Assembly (NCBI GenBank): GCA_025200525.1
Contig: CM045762.1
Span: 91,392,717 to 91,456,716 of the forward strand
Origin: Camellia lanceoleosa
Taxonomy: Eukaryota; Streptophyta; Magnoliopsida; Ericales; Theaceae
DNA length: 64,000 nt
Direction of reading: 5' to 3'
Positions 21,187 through 32,279 of this stretch are shown here, piece by piece (the stretch's first letter is position 1; each line of letters begins with the position of its first letter). The translations under genes were made by a program, and so were the position numbers. The notes under the pieces are model-generated. The model had not been told where the DNA came from and searched no databases. It saw only the letters and a program-made list of their open reading frames with translations.

Positions 21187-22424
21187 TGGAGGCATATCAT
21201 TAGCATCTGAAAGTTGTTTTTCACATAGGGTGAGCTAAAGCCCGGTAGAGATACTCAAACACGGTGTATGAAGCTTAACCAAATCATATGGTGAATGCAA
21301 TGCATGCTAGTTGCCAAAACATTATGCTTTTTCGTTTTAAAACAATGCAATGTCTCAGTTATATGTATATCAATTCAATAAATAATCCTTTTTCAAAATT
21401 AGAAGACAGGTTAGTGGATACAAAACACTAGGAATCTCTAGGTACGTGTTCGCCAGTAGGTTATATAAGCACTACCAAAGCTATTTTATCGGTACTAATC
21501 GGAAAAATCAGCACCTAACCACATGGGTTTCTAAACTTTCACCAAGTACACAGTCCAACATAATAAACCATAACCACACTTCCTAATCAGATTCACCAAG
21601 GTATATACCCATCTTTCTCAAAACAATATATTTCCAATGTTTAAGTATGAAACATTGCTCAATGCAGAGTAATTAGTTTCAATTAACCTAATCCTCATGC
21701 AAGTTCTACAATAATCAAAGCTATCCTCCACCGATAACCTAAAATAGATATCTCTACTTAACAGATAAATTTCCAACAACAGGTATATTCTCATAAATTT
21801 CAATATGAAAGTGATAATATATATCCAACTCCATTCTCACCATCAACAGATACATTCATCTTATCATTTCAAACCCAACATCTTTTTCCATTTTTTTCAT
21901 AAATCAAACATCAATGATTTTCCAATAGAAACATTCTTTACTTTTAAAATCACATTTAAGGAAGGAATTTCAAACATTTCAACAATATTTATACCTCTAT
22001 AACCTTTCTTAAGAACCCATGTGAAAACCCTCTTTTACATTTCAAAAACTAAACCCAAAATCAAAACCCTCATCTCCCAAACCACAATACTTGACAAGGA
22101 GCACATAACTAAGTTAAGAATCATACTAGAAGGTTGAAGAAATCCCTACCTCAAGTTTAGAAGAAAAAGAAAGCAAGCCCTAACTTGAGACGGAGTCAAA
22201 ATAGAAGTTTTCACTAATTAAAATGTTCTCCTTAATAAGCTCTACATTTTTCTTCAAAGCATAAAAATGGCGAGATCAAAGGATTTGGGTGTATTTGAGA
22301 TGTTTAGGTAAGAAATAAAGAGAAAATGTGAAGAAATTAGGTTTATAAATGTTTTAGAGAGAGAGAAATGAAAAAGTAACTAAGAATTTCTTTTCCCCTG
22401 GTCTCATATACGCACAAACCGCTT

Positions 22425-22680
22425 GAGCGACCAAACCACCACTTGAGCACCAAACACAAGAAAGTGGCACCACTCAAGTGGCCAAAGCATGGCTCGAGCA
22501 CACAATGACCCATTCCCAGAAGTTCAGACTTGCAAGAGACAGCTCGAGCGAAGAAAAAATCGCTCGAGTGAAGATCATCCTACTCTCAGCAGTTTTATAG
22601 ACCTGCAAAAATACTGGGAGATCTCAAAGACTGCTCGAGCAACCAAAGCAACGCTTGAGTGAACAAGAAATGCAATGGAC
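22425..22680. repeat. CTCGAGC/CTTGAGC palindrome cluster in the solo LTR
   Basis: About ten copies of gctcgagcg and close variants (gcttgagcg, actcaagtg) occur at irregular spacing. The Chromo-C LTR has the same kind of cluster at 26345-26620. Confidence 0.75.
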
Positions 22681-22854
22681 AGTAACTCTTTTGAAAAACT
22701 ATCTCCCAACTTGTTCAAGACATAGCCAACAACTCCAAACAACTAAATATGAATAACAACAAGATAAGAAGGATTATAGACAACAATAAAAGAATCAGAT
22801 TCCGGATCCAAGAATATGAAAAGGGTTGGGTCTAACCCAAGCTGTTATATCATT

Positions 22855-24625
22855 TATCTCTCTATTTTTATCTATATTTTCTCATTCATTTCTCTGTTAA
22901 AAAATATATAAATTTGCAATTGCAGTGCGGAATTTCACAGTCATAATGAAATTTCAATCAGTGATTTTTTTTAAAAAAAAATGTTTGTAATACAAAAGAT
23001 TTCATTGAGAGAAATTTCTCTGAGTAAAATTTCATTATGTGAAGCTTATATAGGGAAATTTTACTGTGTGGAGCTTATCTAGTCAAATTCATTGAAATAC
23101 ACAATGAAATTCTTCATTACATAGTAAAATTTTACAATGTGAATTAATGAAATTTGATTTTTTAAATCTAGCCAAATTTTAACTGAAGATTAGATTTTTA
23201 AAAAATAAAAATAAAATATAAAAATTGAGCACTTAATTCTAAATTTATATAATAAAATCCCAATTGAGAGCTATAAAGAAGAAAACTTTTGAATATATAT
23301 TGTTTTTAAAACAAAAGTTTTACTTCATTGGAAAAGTCATAATATAGTTACAGAAATCCTTGTCAGAGAGTCACTAGAAAAATTATTAGTAACTAGAGGG
23401 AGATTATCGAAAAATCATCGTTGGTAGTCAATAGTTATCTACGATAGTTGATAGTAGTGGTGGTTGATGTAGCAAAGGTAGTGTAATTAAATTAGGGGTA
23501 ATTTTGTCCAAAAAATGTTTAGCATTTGTAGGCACCTCATTTGTGACTGGTCTTAAGATTTGAGCATTCTATGGAAAGCTCCTGATGATGAAATCAACGA
23601 TCGTTCCAAGCAACAAGTTAGGGATGGAGAGTGACAAACCTTCCTTACACCCGTTTTGGCCAAAGGATTTTCTAGACCCTTAAACCTATTTTTCAAAATG
23701 TTTTTAAAGGAATTGACACTTTTTCATTCATTTTGGCCATTCTTAACATTGTGTTTTCCAAAAAGTATTTGATCTAATTTTCAAAAAAGATAGCTTAGAA
23801 AGTCAGAATGAATGAGAAAAAAAAAGGGAAACCTTCCAAGAAACTCAGCCAGATAAGACCAAGTCGGTCGGACAACTTTGCAAAACAATGCGCCGAACAA
23901 CATCAAGACAGCAGTGGGCGTAAGAATCCATTGATGCGTGACTGGACCATTTGTGCTTCACTAGACCTTTTTTGGAGAAAAAATGCTAGACAACTCCATA
24001 CCAGTCGGACAAGTCTTATCCGGTGCAATGCCTTTGGCGTCAGCCAGAGCAGATTTCTTGTGAGGTGTCCCAAGGATCTTGGAATATACCATCCAGATCG
24101 TAGGGGACCAAATGGCATATTCCAAGCCTCTCAAGCCTATATAATCCCCTCTTTTTAATGGATTTATGGTTCCTAACTTTTTAAAGTTAATCAAAAACTC
24201 CCAAAATCTCTAACTCAAGAACATTTCCTAAAATTCTCATATTTTGATTAATTAATTAAATAACCTAAAAATTAATTAAAATGGAGTGAGAAATTAGTGA
24301 TATTTGGACTACCTTCTTCACTTCTTTGCTGGGACTTGGAGTTGGAGATCTCTATTGGCCAAAGGGAGCTTGGATTAGAGTTTGTAACCAACTTGGGCCT
24401 TATCTCTACTAGTGTAAAGGTAATCTCTATTTCCATCCTTGCATTTCTTCTAAAAATTCTATCTTTACCTCTTCTTTTGGATTTTTCTGGATATTTTAAG
24501 ACCAATTGTTGAGTTATTAATAATATAGTTGGATTCTCTCTTTTTCTCCCCTTTCTATGGTTAGTGGAGCCCTATGTAGTGACTCTGGCCATGTTCGAAT
24601 TGATTTTCTTAATTCATTAAGAGTT
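22855..24625. other. Unassigned AT-rich region with a possible promoter-bearing repeat
   Basis: No gene is seen. 22,905-23,170 is built from degenerate aaatttcaYtgtg-like motifs on both strands. 23,560-24,200 is less AT-rich and contains tcggtcggacaa and, inverted, cagtcggacaag. It ends with tctatataatcccctc (TATA-like, 24136-24151), which resembles an LTR promoter. No matching partner or duplication was found, so it stays unassigned. Confidence 0.4.
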
Positions 24626-25139
24626 AGAAACCTAAGCACGGTTTCCTCTATGAGAAGAGACCGATTCTCTCATCCCGAACCAATTTTACATAGATTTGAG
24701 TAGTCTATACTCCTTTCCATGAGTAATAGGAGGAGAACCCTTCTTTTCTCATTAAAGTCCCCCCCTTTTTTGGTTATTATCATTTGTTGATGAAAGAGAA
24801 GTCCATGCACGACTTCCTCCCCAAAAATAGATTGAATCTGCCCTCTCGTCACTATGTTTCATGAATTTGGATAGTTTATATCCATTTTCATGTGTTAGAG
24901 GGTGAGAATCTTTCAATACTCATCGGAGTCTTTGTGATTTTATCATTTTATTATACTATTGATGATGTAGAAGTCTAGGCACGGCTTCCTCCCCGAAGAT
25001 AGATTGAATCTGCCCTCTTGTCACCATATTAAATGAATTTGGGTAGTTTATATCCATTTTCATGTGTTAAAGGGTGAGAATCTTTCTATCATCGTTGGAG
25101 TTTCCTTTATTTCATTTTATTGCATTTTCTTAGCTCACA
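24626..25139. repeat. 172 bp tandem repeat, three diverged units
   Basis: Units begin with agaaRYctaRgcacggYttcctc at about 24626, 24797 and 24969. Each continues with a gaatttgggtagtttatatcc-like segment and gggtgagaatctttc. The first unit is the most diverged. No coding frame is conserved. Confidence 0.75.
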
Positions 25140-25192
25140 CTCATTATATTTATCATGTGCATTGGAATGTGTTTCTTTTCTCCCAGTCTTTA

Positions 25193-27661
25193 TATCACTA
25201 CCCAAACCCGCTCCTATAGGTTTAGCATCATAATCGGCTAGTAATCCTAGGATTACCGAAGGCCTTTGAAACAAATTAACTGAATAAGGGGCTAGCGGAA
25301 GCAATTAAACAAACATATAGTGTCCATAGAGCTGTGTAGAAATACATGTGACAATAAATTTAAAACTTAATTCACATCTTTATAACAGAATTTCATGTAC
25401 AGATAAACCAAATTGGGTCTTAGCCCAATACACAGACAAAATAGAAACTTGTTCAGGCAAAACAAAAGAAAACAAAAGTCTTAAACTTGATTCACAAAAA
25501 CTTGATCACTCTCAAAATGAGAGGCACAAGGGTTGGCTGACAGAACAAATCTCTAGGCAATCATCACCGAGCCTGGTCACGTGACTGGTCACGCACCTGG
25601 TCACTTACATACATAAATAAAATAGTGAGCTAGAGCCTAGTGAATAATAACAGAGTAAAGGTTTTATGAATGATGTCCATAATAGATTCAGAAATCAGAA
25701 TTCATATTTAGAAACATATTCATATTCATATTCATATTCATATTTAGAGTTCACAGATAGTCATACGTTGTACATCCATTAGCGCTAACAGAATAGTTAA
25801 CCCATTTATATAGGACGTAATTAGTTGACTTATGTGCACAAAGACATTCGTAAGAATCCATTACAGTTGACCCAAGATCACATGGAATGTACAGCTGACT
25901 CATGATTACATGATATATATACAGAGCAGATAACATATGTCACATGATGCTAAGAATGCAACGAATACATTTTAGAAATCTGGACAATCATTCATCCAAA
26001 CAGAAAATAGCATTTCAGAAAATCGATCATTTCATATCATTAAAAAAATAATTAAAGTTAAACATAGCTTTACAAAGTTATTACTCACAAATAGCTCTAG
26101 TAGCAGAATGGACGGAGCAGATAGATCGAACAGTCTACGACCCGTGACTTACACAAACTCATAGTGGATACAAATTGAAACACATTCCCAAAAAATACTT
26201 AACTCATTTCTTTTATGTCTTGCAGTGTTTCTAATCTTTATCCTCATTATTATATATAATTAAGGCTTAGGAATGCTTGAGATGCAATAAGGATGCCAAA
26301 ATGTAACTCGAAACACTTTAGCCAAAATTTTGAAAATAGGGTCTTCGCTCGAGCGAAACTTTGGCTGCTCGAGCAGTCTGCAAAACTCTGCAAAACTTTT
26401 GGGAGCTCTCATTTTATGCTCGAGTGCAACTTCCTTCGCTCGGGCGGAGAATCAAAAATTAGGGTGGCCGCTCGAGCAGATGTTCTGTTGCTCGAGCCAA
26501 GACCCATGTCTACAAAAGTATTTGGAGCTCGAATTTTTTGCTAGAGCTAACTTTTAGTCACTTGAGCGAAAGTGCAAAACAAAGAGTGGTCACTCAAGCA
26601 CAGGTTCTGTCGCTCAAGTGATGATGCAGAATTCTGGAATTTCCAGATTGGTGTTCAAAATGAAAAACTTAAGTGCAAAACTTCAAAACACATCCTTTGG
26701 GCCCCAAAGCTTGAGAAAATATGTCTAAACTTGCAAATAATTATGAATTGAAGATCGTTTCACAAAATCAATGCCCAAAGGTAAGTTAATTGTGAAAAAC
26801 TAAACTTGAAACTTGAGTTAAAACACATGTAAGAATTGACATGATTTCATTTCTTCCAAAACATGATCAATTGGGATAAAATGTCAAGAAATGTGATGAA
26901 TTCACAAAACAAAGTCAAGGTGAACACATGCAAGTGAGAATTCTTTGAGAACAATTTCAAAACTTTATGAAATGCACATGCATGCATGTATTACTTCCAA
27001 TTCTCCTATGCAAACTTAATTCTTGCATTAATCAACTTAATTCTCTTGGATTCTCTTGAATTTATGTGTTAAGTGTCTTAATAACTCAACTAAAAGCTTG
27101 AATCCTTACCACAACCCTTCAATTAGGCTCTAAACTACTATATCTTTGAGTTTCCAAGCCAAATTCCTCAATTTTCCAAGAAATTCTTCCTCCCCAAGCT
27201 TTGATCTCAATTCTCTCTCTCTCTCTCTCTCTCTCTGACTTTTGGGAGCTCAAGAAGACAAAATGAGAGTGTTTTTGTAATGCTTTAGAATTAAATTAGC
27301 CTCATATAGGCTTGGATTAATTAAGCTTAGTTAAACTTGATTAGGCTAAGCTTAATTAAACTTGATTAGACTTAGTTAATTCTATCTATTTTATTCTAAT
27401 TATTTGATTCCAAATCAAATTTTAATTAAACCCACCATAAATTTTAAAAATTCTAAATAACACATTAGTCTAGACAATTTCATCATTGGATGCTGACAAT
27501 TTGCATATCGAAATAGAAACATAGACAGATTTCCCTACCATGAATAGATATAAACACAATTAACACATAGCACATACAATTAACTCAGAATTTCCTATTA
27601 ATTACGAACTAGGCATTCTTAATTAAGGATTATAGGCTAATTACAGGTTGGGGTTGTTACA
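25193..27661 (-). repeat. 3' LTR of Chromo-C (left border tentative)
   Basis: The right border is firm. The minus strand reads polypurine tract, then TGTAACAACCCC from 27661. The left border is proposed at TATCACTACCC (25193), which inverts to GGGTAGTGATA and would derive from GGGTCGTGACA. The second duplication copy is outside the window. The LTR holds a palindrome cluster, a (CT)n run (27213-27236) and a TATA-like CTATATGAG near 27303-27311. Several attcat repeats lie at 25700-25745. Confidence 0.6.
26345..26620. repeat. GCTCGAGC palindrome cluster in the Chromo-C LTR
   Basis: Eight or more copies of gctcgagc and variants, often alternating with gcaaaac and ttctg words. The overall character matches the solo LTR cluster at 22425-22680, which suggests the two LTRs are relatives. 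Confidence 0.75.
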
Positions 27662-27677
27662 GTCTTCCCCCCTTAAA
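27662..27677 (-). other. Polypurine tract of Chromo-C
   Basis: TTTAAGGGGGGAAGAC on the minus strand lies directly before the LTR start, as in many plant chromoviruses. Confidence 0.85.
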
Positions 27678-27711
27678 GAGTTTGGTCCTCTAAACTCGAA
27701 TTACCTTCTTT

Positions 27712-28724
27712 TTAGAAGAATGCTGGGTCTAGAAGGAACAACTTCGGATATCTTTTCATCATATCTTCTTTTGTTTCCCACATTGCGTATGTCCCCCCAT
27801 GATTTTGCCAATCAACTTTCACTAACAGGATTTCTTTGTTTCTCAATCTCTTGATCCGGTGATTCACAATTGTATTGGTTGTTCTTTATAAGTAAAATCA
27901 GCTTTCAAAAGCACATGGGTCGGCTCAATGACATGAAGGGGATCTCGCAAATAGTCCTAAAGCATAGAAATATAAAAAAAAAAAAAAATTATGCATGTTC
28001 TCCATAGCTGGAGGTAGAGCCACTTGGTACGTTACAGGGTTGATTTACTCAATAATCTCGTATGGGCCAATGCATCGTGGTGTCAACTTCCCTTTTACTT
28101 TAAATCGTGTCTGGCCCTTCATAGGAGTCACTCTAATGAATACATGGTCCCCAACTTCGTATTCCCTGTCTCTCCTTCGAACATCCGCGCAGCTCTTTTG
28201 GCGACTTTATGCGGTTTTCAAATGTTGCTGAATCAACTTAACTTTTTCAGTCGTCTCTTACACAAGTTCCGGTCCCAACAAAGGTCTATCACCTACTTTG
28301 GTCCAACAAATCGGAGATCGGCACTTTTTACCATACAGAGCTTCATAAAGGGCCATTTCAATACTTGAGTGGTAGCTATTGTTGTATACAAACTCGGCTA
28401 GAGGCAAATACGTATCCCAATTTCCTTGAAAATCTAGTACACACATTCTGAGCATATCTTCCAAGGTCTGTATCGTTCTTTTTGATTGGCCATCTGTCTG
28501 TGGATGGTAAGCACTACTCAACCTTAGTTCGATTTCCAGAACCTGTTGTAAACTCTGCCAGAATCTTGAAGTGAACTTGGGATCTCTGTCAGACACAATA
28601 GATACTGGTACACCATGTAATCTCACATTCTCATTTATGTAAATGTTAGCTAATTTGTCTGCATTATAAAAAGTCTTCACAAGCAAAAAGTGAGCAGACT
28701 TAGTTAAACAATCAACAATGACCC
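27712..28724 (-). pseudogene. pol: Chromo-C integrase C-terminal part with chromodomain
   Basis: End of a Ty3/gypsy polyprotein. It starts inside the integrase core at [12 protein letters not shown], because Chromo-A is inserted right before it. It continues with [18 protein letters not shown] (second catalytic aspartate), [15 protein letters not shown] (the usual E is K) and [15 protein letters not shown]. It then reads DHVFIRVTPMKGQTRFK, and finally a chromodomain (LRNKEILLVKVDWQNHGG, then WETKEDMMKRYPKLF). The terminal TAA is at 27714-27712. In-frame stops replace the Q of ELVQETTEKV and of KTAQSRQKS (CAA to TAA). The chromodomain normally tethers integration to heterochromatin marks. Upstream pol lies beyond the nested block and outside the window. 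Confidence 0.88.
28720..28724. repeat. Target-site duplication GACCC (left) of Chromo-A
   Basis: The five bases gaccc just before the Chromo-A LTR belong to the WVIVD codons of the Chromo-C integrase. The second copy would follow the 3' LTR of Chromo-A, outside the window. Confidence 0.55.
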
Positions 28725-30642
28725 TATAGACACCCCATTTTTTACCACCCCTATGACTTGGGTGCCTCAAATTGATCACTCAATGATTAAAAAATACGTT
28801 GTACAAACGTTCGATTTCTTCAGCAAGAAGCTTCAGTTTTGAACTCTAATCCCAACCAAAACTATTTTGACCAAAACTAGTTTAGACCTCAAAACCTTCT
28901 TTTTCAAAATATTTCTGTGATGTTCCGAGGCTCACATTTCATTTAAAATATTACACTTTTTGGTAAACCGAGTAAGGACAGAGTGGAAATAAATTGAAGA
29001 GAGATGAACTCTTTGAAAAATATTTAAAAACACTTTATTTATGGGTTTGGATTTGAAGGAAATAGGAGAGGAGGGAAGAAAATTAATTTGGGAAAAGGTT
29101 GGGCATCAAACCATTAAGAAAGAAATGAGCAACCTTCACTAAATTAGGTATATCTATTTTCATACTTAGAATTTAAATGTGAGGCCACCATTAGAAAGTA
29201 GATTTATGGGGTTTCAATTTAGGCTCAAGAATCACCTGAAACTGAGTTTGGATGAAGGAGATATACCCGTTTAAAGTCGGGCTTGAGAGCAATTTTTTGT
29301 GGTGGGGGCAGCCACTAAGTAGCAGGTCGACCACTAAAGGTGGTCGGCCGGCCAGTTAATGAAAAATAGGCCATTTTGAGTGGATTGGCTAGCCAGGTGT
29401 CCCTATAGGTCAATTTTGGTGGCCGGCCATCCCCCAAGCGGCTGGTTGGCCATGTTTCCCGGCAGAGCAGATATTTGCAGATATTTGTTGCCAGCTGTTT
29501 CCATAGGTGCATGCATTGCACCAGTTGTCTCTATACAGATATTTCCGATAGAGGCACATGTTTTTCTATATATAGGGGACCTTCTCTTTTGGTTTTAGGT
29601 TAGAAAAAATTCCTAAAGGACCAAAACTTGTAAAACACTCTCCCTCTCTATCTTGCAATCTCCACACTCTCTCTCTACACTTCCTAAACCAAAAATTTGG
29701 CTCTTCTTGCTGAGCTTCTTGTGCTCAAATCTCAGCCCTTGAGAGTGAGAACTTGTTGGTTTGTGAACAAAGGAGTTACCTCTCTTTTCAAGAGGTACAA
29801 TTTTGGGCATCTCTATTGTTTGGGAGAAGAAAGGGGATGTACTCCATTGTTTGGGATCAGATAGGGGATGGACTCCATTGAACTAAGTTGGCCTGTGTGT
29901 CCTGGGTGAAAGTCCCGAAACCACGTGTATACATAGGTGCCAATCCCACGGACGAAATTTTTGTAAAACAGCAAATTGAAGTGCTTGTGTGATGATTGTG
30001 TTAATTTGGGAACCACTGAGTTGTAGTCTTAGATGGGTTGTTTGAAAGATAATGAAATTGGCTCATGAATTGAGATGAAATGATTTAGCTTGAACTGATG
30101 AAAAGGAAAAAGGATTGAGTTATGAAATTTGGTACTTTATGATGATATAGAATATAAATGTTTTCTCACTGGCATTGTAAATGCACATTGTACTTATATC
30201 TTTGTTAAGGTCCATATACTATGTTAGATTGTTCCTACTGGGCTTTGGCTCATCCTATTTGGAAAAACCATTTTCAGGTATTGATGTTATGCCTCTACCA
30301 AGGCAGTAGCTCGAAAGGAATTTGGAGCACAGGCTTCACTTTTGTACTTATTTGTATAGCCAAGGGCTTAAATTGTATAGAGTTAGACTCTCTTTTGTTG
30401 TAACCAAGCAATGACTTGGAAAGTTATAAGCCTTTTGGGCATATAATTATCTGTTTAACTTTCATTCCTCTTTACCACTTGTAACACATGCTATAGATTC
30501 GTGATGAACTATTTATGAATGTATATCGCATGTGTCACTTTTGTATAACAATTTAGGTTAATGGAAGTTTATTATTTTGATTATGTTGTCTTATGTATAT
30601 TGTGTTGGGTCGAATGATTGTAATTATTTTCGGGGCGTTACA
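28725..30642 (+). repeat. 5' LTR of Chromo-A
   Basis: 1918 bp, starting TATAGACACCCC (TG has become TA) and ending CGGGGCGTTACA. The first 18 or so bases match the Tat LTR start TGTAGACACCCCATTTTT. The U3 contains GGCCGGCC palindromes, an agatattt...gccagctgtt module and a TATA box, all as in the Tat LTRs. The rest differs. Confidence 0.85.
29320..29576 (+). promoter_or_regulatory. Chromo-A promoter module: palindrome cluster and TATA box
   Basis: GGCCGGCC occurs near 29345 and 29420 with related ggctggttggcc words up to 29465. Next come gcagatatttgttgccagctgttt at 29475-29500 and CTATATATAGG at 29566-29576. The same order and similar spacing occur in the Tat2 LTR (41465-41665). Confidence 0.6.
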
Positions 30643-30645
30643 ACT

Positions 30646-30657
30646 TGGTATTAGAGC
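30646..30657 (+). other. Primer binding site of Chromo-A (initiator tRNA-Met)
   Basis: TGGTATTAGAGC three bases after the LTR differs from the standard TGGTATCAGAGC by a single C to T change. Confidence 0.85.
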
Positions 30658-31044
30658 GTACCAGGTTTGAATACTTTGGATACGTGGGAAGTGGTTAGTA
30701 CCACAGTGGGTTTGTCTCACTTTATAGAGATGTTTGTATGCTAGTAATGTTATGCGATGACATGTTTATGTGATTATATGGGTATGGAATTTAATTTCTA
30801 GGTTGTTGATCAAGTCCACGGGTTTCTAGGAGTCCTGTTAGAAAGGCACTTGATCACTGCTGTTTCTAACTAGAACTCTAGCAACGCCATGGGACAGTCA
30901 TTATCCGGAGATGAAATTTGTATGTGTTTATGTGAATACGTGCTTACGTGGAGTGAGTTACTGTTGTCCATCGCATTAGGACACGAGTGAGTTAGCTTCG
31001 ATACATTTGTAAATGTGCTAATCTCTTTTGTTACCTTCATTAGG

Positions 31045-32250
31045 ATGTCAGAACGCGGTCGTGGTGGTAGGCGTGGTAGGCCTAGACGGTAGGAGATGTT
31101 GATACCAGATGACATTCCAGCACAGGAAGGAGGAGTTAGTTAGCAGGCCATGGGCACCTTAGCTCGCAAAATGGCCGGGGCATTGCGGGAATCCATGGAC
31201 ATTCTCAGGGCTGAGAATCAAATCTAGGCCTAAGTAGCTGAGGCAGGGCCGTTCTTCCTAAAGCGGGAGTTTTTCCGGTAGAATTCGAATGACTTTGTGG
31301 GTGACCCTAAGGAGCCACTAAAGCCAGATGAGTGGTTGGAACAAATGGTGAAGACGTTTGAGATGCTCGGCATCAAGGATGGGGGCTTAAGAGTGACCTT
31401 GGCGTCCTTTCAACTGAAGGGAGACGTGGGTCAATGGTGGAAGTATATGCGAGGGTGCATTGGAGGAACTTGGGGAGGCTTTCGTCGACACCTTCCAGGT
31501 CAAGTTTTTGCTTCCCACAGTCATGGAAAAGTTGAGAGACCAGTTCTCTAAATTGGTGCAGTTAAACACACTGGTGGCTGAGTTTGCGGCCACCTTCACT
31601 AGTTTGTCTAGGTTTGCCCCTGAACTTGTGGCGACTGAGGAGTGCCGTTACTTGGAGTTTGAGAAGAGATTGACGACCGGACTCATGTTCTGAGTGGCTA
31701 GGTCCGTGATTAGAGATTATGGGCGCCTTGTGGAGGCGACGACCCATCTTGAGACCATCATGCAAATGGAGGAAGAGAGAATGAAGGGCTCTAGGAGGAG
31801 TCAGGATAGTCAAGGGAATAGTAAGAGGTAGAGGGGTTCTAACCCCCAGTCGTCCCATGGAGCACAGTCGAGGTCCACTTTTTCAATACCAAGTTTAGGT
31901 TCTGGGAGGGGTGGTCAGGGAGATGTGACTTGTTACAAGTGTGGTTAGCTGGGCCACAAGTCTCCAGCTTACTCGTAGAGAGGAGGAGGGTAGCGAGCAC
32001 TATCATCATCGGCTCGTTCTCAGGGCTAGAGTTAGGGGAGAGGGTAACCGCTCACCTATTATCAGTGTGGGCAGGCGGGGCACATGAAGAGATTTTGCCC
32101 TTAGTTGGGTGGCACGTTTGGTGTGTCTGGTTTGAGGAAGACGCAGAGCCATCAACCTGCACAGTCAGCACAAACCTCGAGGGCCAATCAGAGAGCCTTT
32201 TCAGCTCAGTCAGTGCATTAGGTAGATACTCCAAGGGGTGAGCAAGTTGA
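31045..32250 (+). pseudogene. gag: gag of Chromo-A
   Basis: Capsid-nucleocapsid protein. The start is the ATG at 31045 (MSERGRGGRRGRPRR). The capsid part shows PDEWLEQMVKTFEMLG and QLKGDVGQWWKYMRG (31297-31460). A frame change follows near 31460, then EELGEAFVDTFQVKFLLP and FEKRLTTGL. Two zinc knuckles follow. The first, at 31931-31975, reads CYKCG-stop-LGHKSPAYS, with TAG for Q and the last cysteine lost to tyrosine. The second, near 32056-32100, reads YYQCGQAGHMKRFCP, with the first cysteine lost to tyrosine. All of these read as C to T or G to A changes from the usual CYxCGQxGH....C pattern. It is inactive. Confidence 0.85.
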
Positions 32251-32279
32251 GCATAGACCCACCAGGCGTGTGTATGCTG

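Larger units (their letters stand above)
19841..22849 (-). repeat. Solo LTR, chromovirus-like, with nested CACTA element
   Basis: Starts TGTAACGCCCC, ends GCTGTTATA (from TTACA), and is flanked by TCATT at 19836-19840 and 22850-22854. Subtracting the CACTA insertion and its duplication leaves about 2.0 kb. The end GGGGCGTTACA (minus) matches the 3' end of the Chromo-A LTR, so the LTR reads on the minus strand. A TATA-like TTTATAAACC lies at 22341-22350. No internal region is present on either side, so recombination between two LTRs removed the rest. Confidence 0.85.
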
